From: Psychromonas sp.
Lineage (GTDB): Bacteria > Pseudomonadota > Gammaproteobacteria > Enterobacterales > Psychromonadaceae
Reading direction: 5' to 3'
DNA: 6,993 nt
Assembly (NCBI GenBank): GCA_023145575.1
Contig: JAGLDN010000336.1
Location: 1 to 6,993, forward strand
The position numbers were made by a program, and so were the translations under genes. Below are positions 1 through 5,919 of the stretch, piece after piece. The notes under the pieces are model-generated. The model made no database searches. It was not told the DNA's origin and saw only the letters and a list, made by a program, of their open reading frames with translations. Position 1 is the first letter of the stretch. Each line of letters begins with the position of its first letter.

Positions 1-1042
1 AATCCATTTTCTAGCACATAATTTACTAACAAAATTAGTCTCATTTAAAATATTGCACCACACCTCACAGATTTTATCTACAATGTCGTCATAATTTTTA
101 AAAGCAATATTTGATAAATATCTTTGTTTAAGATGTAGCCATAGCTGTTCTACTGGATTAAGTTTTGATGAATATGGTGGCAAAGGTATTGAAATAACAT
201 TATCAAAACATTTTATTTTGCCAGTGGTGTGCCATGATGCCCTGTCCATTACCACAACGGCATATCTGCCTTTTGGTGTTGCTTGTGAGATTTGTCTTAA
301 ATGTGCAATCATGCCGTTGGTATTTGCCAAAGGTAACACTAAGCCAAGTGCTTTATCTTGTGCTGGACAAGTGGCTCCAAGGATATAGGCGTATTCAAAT
401 TGTTGCAGGCGGATGGCACTGGATCTGGTGCCTTTAGGCGCCCATATTCTAGTGATAGAGCCTTGTTGTCCTATTTTAGTCTTATCTTGAAATCAGACAT
501 CAGCTTTGATTAAATCTGTGTCCACAGGCAGGGCAGCTGCTACTGTTTGTTTGAAGGTTTTTACATAGGCTTTGAGCCTCGAGATCTTGCTTTGGGTGTT
601 TGGATCTAGAACTTATCCAACTTAAACCTAGTTTTGTTAGAGGATAATGCACACCATTTGTACCCATATAATTAATATCAAAATCCTTGGACAACATCTT
701 TTTAATATCCTTAAGTCGAACTCTTCCGCCTTTTTTAGTGGTTTGCATGAAGGTTATTTTATCAAGTATTTTAACATTGTATTTAGCGTCATTAAGTGAT
801 GGGCGACCTGGGATTGTTTTATTTTGCAAACCTTCTATGCCATATTTTTTATAACGGGCAACCCATTTTTGCACACTGTCTAATGTGATTAAAAATATTT
901 GAGAGGCATTAGCATAAGTGTGACCTTGCTGGATGTAATGAAACACAAGAAAACGGATTTTTGTTTTTGAATTGCTTTCATTTTGCGCCAAAAGCTTCAG
1001 GGCTAGATTACGAAGAAAACCAGCCTGATAAGCCTTTGATAT
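1..1042 (-). pseudogene. IS630-family transposase, copy A, frameshifted and with an in-frame TGA
   Basis: This is a Tc1/mariner-like DDE transposase that would cut and paste the element at TA dinucleotides. The N-terminal part is a helix-turn-helix domain (VQKWVARYKKYGIEGL, about 901-845 reading down), followed by LGLSWISSRSKHPKQDLEAQ. At about base 571 the frame must shift by +1 to continue as AYVKTFKQTVAAALP and then the catalytic domain. The catalytic Asp lies in FQDKT (usual family form FQDE), the second Asp in VVMDRASWH and the Glu in LNPVEQLW. A TGA at 493-495 replaces the TGG of copy B (DV*FQ). The best open start is a TTG at 991, but the frame is open upstream to a likely mutated start (ATA at 1042, in ISKAYQAGF). 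It is non-functional under the standard code. The C-terminus is cut by the window edge. Confidence 0.85.
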
Positions 1043-1073
1043 TTCTACAGTTAAAATACTTCAACGGCTATAA
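1..1073 (-). mobile_element. IS630-family insertion sequence, copy A (left end outside window)
   Basis: One transposase reading frame on the minus strand fills this element, and it runs past base 1. Bases 1-679 match 6293-6971 without gaps (about 30 mismatches by hand count, near 96% identity), which defines it as a repeated element. The right end is not certain. IS630 elements insert at TA, and the sequence near 1055-1073 (ATACTTCAACGGCTATA) looks like a terminal region before poly-T rich DNA. The partner terminal repeat would lie outside the window. Confidence 0.75.
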
Positions 1074-1217
1074 TTTTTTATTTTTTTTATTATTTTTCTA
1101 AGTTTATTTGAATTTCCCTTGAATTTCAAATTCAGTAAACCATCGTAAAAATTACATAGTCAAAATATAGCAACAATTACGTTTTTTATTATTACTTCTG
1201 TAATATTGTTAATTAAT
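1074..1217. other. AT-rich gap between two insertion sequences
   Basis: No gene is visible. The stretch is dominated by T runs. It holds two small inverted repeats: GAATTTCAAATTC at 1121-1133, and ATTAC-ttct-GTAAT at 1191-1204 just beyond the ISAs1 transposase stop codon. The second might be part of the ISAs1 end or a weak terminator, but neither has a GC-rich stem. I could not place the terminal repeat of either element here. Confidence 0.4.
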
Positions 1218-2408
1218 TTATTTTTTTAACGAGTTCAGAACGCTTTCACGATAAATATCACACCGATTTGCTTTATGCAGTTTTCTTTTTATTCCCGCTT
1301 TAAACGATGTAGTGCTTTTTAGAAGGTTTAAAGCAATATGTCGTACACTTGCAAAATTCTCAACTGTATTTTCTCGTCTAATCCTGCAATTATCCTCACC
1401 CATTCCAACATCAAGCCTCCAATGTAAGCTATTTTCAATCGACCAATGATCTCTGGCTGCATTTAAAAACTGTTCACGGCTTCGTTTTGATGAGCTGATG
1501 TAATACTTGCTTGAACAGGTGGTATCTTTTCCTGTTTGGTTTCTGAATGATAACGTATATCCAATGCTTTTTAGCCCTAGCCACTCAAAAGCTAAATCTT
1601 CGATTTCGCTGGTGTTTAATGAGATTAAACCATGGCGATCTTCTATCCTTTCATGCCTTTTATCGTTTGTTGTGAGAACATCTAAAGAATTTTCATCCAA
1701 ACGCTTTGCATTAAATACACTTTTTAATGCTTTATGAAGCCTGCCTTGATTTCCTTTTACCGCCAGTAAATAATCACCATGTTTATCAGTTATTTTCTAT
1801 CCTATTTTTGTATGACACCCCATTGCCACAATGGTTATAAGGCAACCTCTTATATCAAAAAAGTCTAATAATTTAGTGATTGCCGTTATTTCATTTAATA
1901 TCCGTTGTTACTTTCCCTAACGCAACCGAATGCTTCGCACTGAACGCGCTAACAACATGCACCATACCTGTTTTTCCATCTTTATCTGTTATTTCAGTAA
2001 ATGAACCTCTTAAGCTTTTACCATCAATCCCTATCACATAACCATGCATCAACTCGCAACAATCATACATCCAGTTGGCAAAGTTTAGCTGAAACTTTTT
2101 TGGATCAAGCAACCCCATTACTCGTGAAATTGTAAAGTGACTTGGAATTCCCTTTTAAAAGGTAAGTATTTACGAAGCCAATTAAGTTTATCTAATCCAA
2201 AATATTCTATTTATTCCCACGTGTCAGCACCTGAAACAACCGCAGAGATAATTAAAAATAGAATAACTAAAAGTTTATGCTTTATTATCCATTCTTGCTT
2301 TGGATCTGAAGCGAGTGATAAGTTTTTAAAGAGTGGTTTACTGAGGATCTTTGACTTCTTCTTGGCTATAAAAAGAAGTATATGATCATAGGTAAAGTCG
2401 ATCTGCAA
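1218..2408 (-). pseudogene. ISAs1-family transposase, heavily decayed
   Basis: Reading down from a TTG at 2408, the pieces line up in order with ISAs1 transposases. The N-terminal associated domain shows LASDPKQ...HKLLVILFLIISAVVSGADTWE. Then come GLDKLNWLRKYLPF, GIPSHFTISRVMGLLDPKKF, the catalytic start VIGIDGKSLRGS, the core HGDYLLAVKGNQGRLH, and the C-terminal WSIENSLHWRLDVGMGED and ENFASVRHIALNLLK. Lesions are a TAA at 2211-2213, a single-base frameshift near 2152, another near 1895, and a TAG at 1797-1799. The second catalytic Asp (expected in a motif like TIDAMGC) has become Val near 1828 (TIVAMGC). The gene ends at a TAA at 1218. It is long dead and its stops include TAA and TAG, unlike the other genes here. 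The family call is strong; no intact product is possible. Confidence 0.88.
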
Positions 2409-2503
2409 GCCGATCCTTTTTTAAACAAAGATCGCGAGAGGTATATCACAAACTAGGTGGCAAAACGCTTGATAAGTAGACGCTTTTCGTAATCTCGCCC
2501 TGG
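2409..2503. other. Junction between ISAs1 remnant and the tandem array
   Basis: No gene is seen. Similarity to the array spacers begins only at about 2504 (TTATGCCGCGAGT, compare 3281 onward and 4054 onward), so these bases hold the upstream end of the ISAs1 element and unrelated DNA. I could not identify the ISAs1 terminal repeat. A purine-rich AAGGA lies just upstream of the TTG at 2408 and could be the ribosome site of the ancestral transposase. Confidence 0.35.
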
Positions 2504-2591
2504 TTATGCCGCGAGTGCAGGTAGGAAGACAGGATAAATTTGTCCATTAGTTTTCTTGCAGTGCATTAAACCAAGTTTGTACTCAAGCATA

Positions 2592-3149
2592 TCATCGGGC
2601 TCGCCAATATCTTAATATCGGTGCGTAGTTATAAACGTTACAAGTAGTTATAAGCGATTGAATACATAATGATAACCTACCATTTTTGGTCCAAACCTTG
2701 ATTTCCTCGAAGATACTATTTACATTCAGGCTTTGGATCGCCATAGGAGCTTTGACAACTAATGCAGAGTGCATAATGTTTCCTATCAAGTCACTAAAAG
2801 AAACTATGTCGCCATTGATAACTTCTTTTATGGCATTCGCTGTTGTTTGCCCTGCACAAATTTCTACACATTCATCCTCAAGAGCAGTTAGAATATGCGA
2901 GTACGAGCACACTGAATATCCATACCTGAAATAAGTACCAAGAGTATGCCCGTGGCAAAAGTATCGTGTATTAATTGAATTATTTGGATTTGGCTTCCAA
3001 ACATTTACAAGACGGCCTCTAGTTGTCATCGCTGTAACTGTCGTTCCATCCACGCCATACCAAGCTGGATGAACTTGGACATTATCGTAGATCATACTTA
3101 TTTTTCCAATTGGATCGGTCAATGTTATCGATGGAATAAGTGGTCCCAT
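2592..3149 (-). CDS. Unit 1: unrecognised 185-residue protein with a CHG...H motif
   Basis: I do not recognise the family. The protein starts MGPLIPSITLTDP, continues through GRLVNVWKP, and carries YFCHGHTLGTY at about residues 63-73, LEDE near 92, NGDIVSF near 112 and IMHSALVV near 122. A Cys-His-Gly block followed about 60 residues later by a His at the start of a hydrophobic strand, with a GDIVSF strand between, resembles papain-like NlpC/P60 or CHAP folds. A hydrolase role is a guess. No signal peptide or membrane segment is evident, so it is probably cytoplasmic. It is about 55% identical to unit 2 by gapless hand count over 185 residues. Its ribosome site is weak (AAGAGA). Beyond the TGA at 2592-2594 the frame continues to a TAA at 2547-2549, passing a second TGA at 2583-2585. 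Read through as Trp it would be 200 residues long. Confidence 0.7.
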   Translation of the reverse strand: MGPLIPSITLTDPIGKISMIYDNVQVHPAWYGVDGTTVTAMTTRGRLVNVWKPNPNNSINTRYFCHGHTLGTYFRYGYSVCSYSHILTALEDECVEICAGQTTANAIKEVINGDIVSFSDLIGNIMHSALVVKAPMAIQSLNVNSIFEEIKVWTKNGRLSLCIQSLITTCNVYNYAPILRYWRAR

Positions 3150-3321
3150 AGAGGTTCTCTTAAATTTAGTAGTTGTTTAAAAATAACGGTATAAAGCGGT
3201 AATTTCATAGGCAATCTTGTGGGTTGCCCAATATTGTGGCCACTGACAGCGGTCAAGACAACGTATATGCAACAACTTATATGTCGCAAGTTCAGGTATC
3301 AAGACAGGATAAATTTGTCCA
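3150..3321 (-). repeat. Conserved spacer between units 1 and 2
   Basis: This is the leader of unit 1 and the trailer of unit 2, with no gene of its own. It is nearly collinear with 3925-4097. Shared blocks on the plus strand include TTTAGTAGTTGTTTAAAAAT, GCGGTAATTTCATAGGCAAT and CTTGTGGGTTGCC. It contains a short hairpin (GGCAATC-ttgtg-GGTTGCC, 3210-3228) overlapping a longer imperfect palindrome. On the minus strand TTGCCT and TATACC, 15 bp apart, could be a poor promoter for unit 1, but the spacing is short and I do not rely on it. Confidence 0.7.
3223..3273. repeat. Imperfect palindrome in the unit 1/2 spacer
   Basis: On the minus strand the arms begin GTTGC and end GCAAC. The inner stem is GACCGCTG-T-CAGTGGCC, with one A:C mismatch and one G:T pair, and TTGTC faces ACAA across a three-base TTC bulge. 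A bulged long hairpin is typical of sites recognised as folded single strands, and also of structured RNA leaders. The outer ends read GTT...AAC, the reverse of attC sites (AAC...GTT), so it is not a standard attC. Confidence 0.5.
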
Positions 3322-3366
3322 TTAATTTGCCTGTAGGGCACTTAACCAAGTTTGCCCAAAAGCATG

Positions 3367-3924
3367 TCATCGGGCTCGCCAATATCTCATTATCGGTACA
3401 GGTAAAAAAAGGGAACGAGAAGTTAAAAGCGATTCGACACATTCGAATTTTTTACCATCTTTGACCCAAACCATCAAACTCTCAAAGATGTCTTGTTCCG
3501 TCATGCTCTCGATAAACACAGGAACATTGATAACGACTACAGTGTGAATAATACCTGTGTTCAGGTTACTAAAAGAAATTATGTCGCCAGGGATCACTCT
3601 ACTTATGGCGTTCTTTGGTGTGTGCCCTATGCCAATTTCGTCATATTCATCCTCAAGGGTCTTTAGAATATTCGGGCCAGAGAACACTGAATATCCGTAC
3701 CTGCGATAAGTATCAAGGCTAAGTCCGTGGCAAAAATATTTTTCATTAGTTGAATTAGTTTGAGCTGGCTTCCAAACTCTTACCAGACGGCCTTTATTTG
3801 TGAGCGCACCAAATCTTGTTCCATCCACACCACTCCAAGCTGTACTAGGTTGAGAATCATCGTAGATCATACTTATGTTTCCATTTGGATCGGTCAATGT
3901 TATCGATGGAATAAGTGGTCCCAT
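3367..3924 (-). CDS. Unit 2: unrecognised 185-residue protein, best-preserved array member
   Basis: This is the same unrecognised family as unit 1, and the cleanest copy. It has MGPLIPSITLTDPNG at the N-terminus, GRLVRVWKP near residue 45, the core YFCHGLSLDTYRRYGYSV from about residue 63, LEDEYDEI near 92, PGDIISF near 112, and IIHTVVVI near 122, ending PIMRYWRAR. The Cys/His pair and hydrophobic strands suggest a papain-like (NlpC/P60 or CHAP) fold; this is inference from motif spacing only. It has the best ribosome site of the three (AGGAG, 7 bases before the ATG). It lies between units 1 and 3 in the same direction and could be cotranscribed with them. After TGA (3367-3369) the frame stays open for 14 codons, HAFGQTWLSALQAN, to TAA at 3322-3324. 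This extension is conserved in unit 3 and, apart from a second TGA, in unit 1. Confidence 0.75.
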   Translation of the reverse strand: MGPLIPSITLTDPNGNISMIYDDSQPSTAWSGVDGTRFGALTNKGRLVRVWKPAQTNSTNEKYFCHGLSLDTYRRYGYSVFSGPNILKTLEDEYDEIGIGHTPKNAISRVIPGDIISFSNLNTGIIHTVVVINVPVFIESMTEQDIFESLMVWVKDGKKFECVESLLTSRSLFLPVPIMRYWRAR

Positions 3925-3931
3925 AGTGGAT

Positions 3932-3936
3932 CTCCT
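3932..3936 (-). promoter_or_regulatory. Ribosome binding site of unit 2
   Basis: AGGAG on the minus strand, 7 bases before the ATG at 3924. The equivalent positions read AAGAG in unit 1 and ATGAG in unit 3, so only unit 2 keeps a good Shine-Dalgarno sequence. This supports the ATG shared by all three units as the true start. Confidence 0.75.
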
Positions 3937-3997
3937 AAATTTAGTAGTTGTTTAAAAATCACGGTATTACGCGGTAATTTCATAGGCAATCTTGTGG

Positions 3998-4048
3998 GTT
4001 GCCCTATCTTGTGGCCGCTGACGGCGATCAAGCCAACATAGATGCAAC
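3998..4048. repeat. Imperfect palindrome in the unit 2/3 spacer
   Basis: Same length (51 bases) and same GTTGC...GCAAC ends as the palindrome at 3223-3273. On the plus strand the centre is GCCG-ctga-CGGC, a perfect short stem, while the other copy has GCCA-ctga-CAGC at this point. Some stem positions improve and others worsen between copies, so there is no clean covariation. Confidence 0.5.
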
Positions 4049-4097
4049 AGCTTATTATGCCTCGAGTTTGGCTAAGAAGACAAGATAAATGTGTCCA

Positions 4098-4706
4098 TTA
4101 ATTTGCCTGTATGGCACATAACCAAGTTTGCCCCAATGCATGTCATCGGGCTCGCCAATATCTCATTGTCGGTGCATGTATATCCCTGCAACGAGTAATT
4201 AAAAGCGATTGGACACATTCTAATCGTGTACCATTTTTGATCCAAACCATCAATGTCTCAAATATGTTTTGTTCCGTCAGTCTCTGGATAAACACAGGCA
4301 CATTGATAACGACTGCAGTGTGAATAATAACTTCGTTCAAGTTACTGAAAGAAACTATATCGCCAAGGATCACTCCACTTATGGCGTTCTGTCGTGTTGG
4401 CCCTACGCCAATTTCGACATATTCATCCTCAAGGGCTTTTAGAATATACGAGCCAGAGCATACTGAATATCCGTACCTGCGATAAGGATCAAGGCTAAGT
4501 CTGTTGCAAAAATATTTATTATTAATTGAATTACCTTCAGCTGGCTTCCAAACCTTAACCAGACGTCCTCTACTTGTGATCGCCCTACCAGCCGTTCCAA
4601 CTACATTATAATCACTTTCAATAGACATTTCATTCATGATGAAAATTCACGTTATTCTTTTTGGATTTGGATCGGTCAATGTTATCGATGGAATAAGTGG
4701 TCCCAT
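4098..4706 (-). pseudogene. Unit 3: array gene with in-frame TGA and altered CHG motif
   Basis: The start is identical to units 1 and 2 (ATG at 4706, MGPLIPSITLTDPN), but residues after 14 are replaced by PKRIT, a TGA at 4647-4649, then IFIMNEMSIESDYNVVG, after which homology resumes at GRLVKVWKP. The change adds a net 6 bases, so the frame is kept. Under the standard code translation could only restart at ATG 4637, which has no ribosome site and would give 164 residues. The core YFCHG of the other units is YFCNR here, losing the His-Gly, while IIHTAVVI is kept. It ends at TGA 4143-4145, or after 14 more codons (HALGQTWLCAIQAN) at TAA 4098-4100. It is likely dead under the standard code, or a diverged 202-residue paralog if TGA is read as Trp. 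Confidence 0.75.
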
Positions 4707-4748
4707 AGAGGATCTCATAAATTTAGTCGTTGTTTAAAAATCACGGTA

Positions 4749-4772
4749 TATACCCATGATACTTCAAAACAC
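4749..4772. repeat. Left terminal inverted repeat of second IS630 element
   Basis: Begins TATACCCATGATACTTCAAA next to the TA at 4747-4748. The first seven bases match the right end exactly, and the match becomes imperfect further in. The inner boundary is approximate. Confidence 0.65.
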
Positions 4773-4783
4773 TTCAATTTATG

Positions 4784-5752
4784 TTATGCAAAATCGAAAG
4801 TTTGGAAGTTATCGTTAATACTATCATCTAAAGCATGCCCCATTTCTGGTAATGTACTAATAAAAAACTCATTGATACTTCGCCGGAATTCCTTGGCCGT
4901 TGAAAAATATTTATTATTCATCGCGCATTCATTCATGACTTTCCATAGGCGCTCAATGGGATTTAGGTTGGGGCTATAAGGAAGTAAATAATGCAATATG
5001 ATTCCGAGCCTTTCTGCTTCTTCTTTAACTACTACACTACGATGATATCCGGCTCAATCAAGTATTAGGTGGACAGGTTTATCTAACTTATATTGCACTT
5101 TTATCAAATTTAAAAAATCAATAATTGATCCTCCATTTACTGTCGCATATTGTTGGGTAATTGCATCTTCGATATGCCCCAACCCTACTGCACCAACAAT
5201 GTTCAATCTAGTCCTACTACCCGTTGTTTCTATCGGTTTATCAGTACCCCTTCGTATCCAACCACAGCTTACTTTCGTTGCTTGTGTTGGATGAGTAGCA
5301 TCCATGAATAATATAGGCTCATCACTGGCTACTGTTGCCTTTAGTTCATTATATTCTTCAGCGAAAACGTTTTGTTTTTGTTGGTCGTGTTTATGTGGCA
5401 CACCTTTTAGCTGCTTATAGCTAAAGTTATTACGATGAAGCCATTTTTGTAGGCCTGGAATAGAATATTTAACAGCAAATGTATTGTTTATATACTCTTG
5501 AATATCACTCATATTGAAGTAGATAATTGTGCTTAAGTTATTAACGACTGCGGTAGTTTGTTCTTCAGTAAGAAAGCTTTCAGAACCACCACTATTTAAT
5601 GTAGTTTTTTTAGTTGATGCATACTCTTTGAGATGGCGAAGAATACTGCTTTTGTGTTTTCCCAGTGCTTGAGCAATCATTTCCTCAGATCATCCTTCAC
5701 CAGCAAGTAAAATAGCTTTTAATCGATCACACTCATACTTATTACGAGACAT
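4784..5752 (-). pseudogene. IS630-family transposase, full length but for two in-frame TGA codons
   Basis: ATG at 5752 to TAA at 4784-4786 would encode 322 residues, normal for this family, with no frameshift. The N-terminal winged-helix part includes GEG*SEEMIAQALGKHKSS, and the next DNA-binding part has GLQKWLHRNNFSYKQLKGVP. The DDE catalytic residues are all present: Asp in ILFMDATHPTQATK, Asp in HLILD near residue 232, and Glu in SPNLNPIERLWKVMNE. TGA occurs at codon 21 (5690-5692) and codon 233 (5054-5056), the latter in ILD*AGYHRS, where relatives as I recall them have Gly. Under the standard code it is inactivated twice. If TGA is Trp it would be intact. It serves only the element's own transposition and belongs to a different IS630 subgroup from copies A and B. 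Confidence 0.85.
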
Positions 5753-5861
5753 TTAGTGTCGTGAACCGAGTCTTATTTTTTCTAGGTATGATAATGATAT
5801 TTGCATAGTCTAATAATGATCTTTTAAAAAATAATTTCAAGCATTTTTTTATAAACACGAT

Positions 5862-5885
5862 TCATTATCAAAGATTACGGGTATA
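5862..5885. repeat. Right terminal inverted repeat of second IS630 element
   Basis: Ends ...AAAGATTACGGGTATA, followed by the TA duplication at 5886-5887. It is the reverse complement of the left end over the terminal seven bases and several inner ones. Confidence 0.65.
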
Positions 5886-5909
5886 TATTGTATGTACCCG
5901 TGTAAATTT

Positions 5910-5914
5910 GGAGG
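5910..5914 (+). promoter_or_regulatory. Ribosome binding site of the integrase remnant
   Basis: GGAGG with five bases (AATAA) before the ATG at 5920. It is strong and well spaced, which fixes the start. The IS630 right end lies only 25 bases upstream, so the original promoter and any attI or LexA site have probably been separated from the gene. Confidence 0.8.
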
Positions 5915-5919
5915 AATAA

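Larger units (their letters stand above)
3925..4097 (-). repeat. Conserved spacer between units 2 and 3
   Basis: This is the counterpart of 3150-3321, with the same order of blocks: conserved bases around 4074-4100 after the unit 3 frame, a region with the palindrome, the hairpin at 3985-4003, and an AT-rich leader ending in the unit 2 ribosome site. On the minus strand TTGCCT followed by TAATAC, 14 bp apart, is a possible but poorly spaced promoter for unit 2. No gene is present. Confidence 0.7.
2504..4748 (-). repeat. Tandem array of three ~775-bp gene units
   Basis: Three homologous units follow each other head to tail, all read on the minus strand. Equivalent points (the WRAR-TGA ends) lie at 2592, 3367 and 4143, giving periods of 775 and 776 bp. 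Each unit is one gene plus a spacer of about 170-215 bp. The two full spacers (before units 1 and 2) are clearly more alike than the gene bodies. The first 40 bases of all three genes are identical, silent positions included. The outer spacer of unit 3 is cut off at 4748 by an IS630 insertion. The arrangement could be serial duplication or three related integron cassettes. Confidence 0.9.
4749..5885 (-). mobile_element. Second IS630-family insertion sequence, complete
   Basis: The left end TATACCCATGATACTTC (4749 on) and, read inward on the minus strand, the right end TATACCCGTAATCTTTG (inward from 5885) form an imperfect terminal inverted repeat. Both are flanked by TA (4747-4748 and 5886-5887), the expected target duplication of this family. 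The left junction falls inside the leader of unit 3, where units 1 and 2 read CGGTATAAAG and CGGTATTACG, so the insertion point can be read by comparison. The right flank does not resume the unit leader, so unit 3 or its neighbour was already different there, or was rearranged later. It is unrelated in sequence to copies A and B. Confidence 0.8.

Noticed and set aside
234..437. Open plus-strand frame, repeated at 6526-6729
   Set aside because: It is antisense to the catalytic part of the two IS630 transposase copies and repeats only because the element does. It has no ribosome site.
1507..1737. Plus-strand open frame within the ISAs1 remnant
   Set aside because: It lies antisense to clear ISAs1 transposase sequence.
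3985..4003. The GGCAATC-ttgtg-GGTTGCC hairpin (also at 3210-3228) as an intrinsic terminator
   Set aside because: There is no U-run after the stem in the direction of the genes, and the stem has a mismatch when read on the minus strand.
3150..4097. Textbook attC sites in the spacers
   Set aside because: I looked on both strands for a RYYYAAC ... GTTRRRY pair with a matching inner stem. GTTATGC-like and GCATAAC-like boxes occur near unit ends (for example 2502-2509), but not in the required pair, order and spacing in all units.
2686..4323. Several short plus-strand open frames across the array (2686-2934, 3219-3464, 3760-4041, 4111-4323)
   Set aside because: They run opposite to the array genes or across the spacers, are not conserved as proteins between units, and lack ribosome sites.
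4143..4637. Unit 3 as a functional 164-residue protein starting at ATG 4637
   Set aside because: There is no ribosome site before that ATG, the conserved start is at 4706, and the CHG core is altered to CNR.
2504..4748. CRISPR array or diversity-generating retroelement
   Set aside because: The repeats are about 775 bp and gene-bearing, with no short repeat/spacer pattern, no cas genes and no reverse transcriptase.
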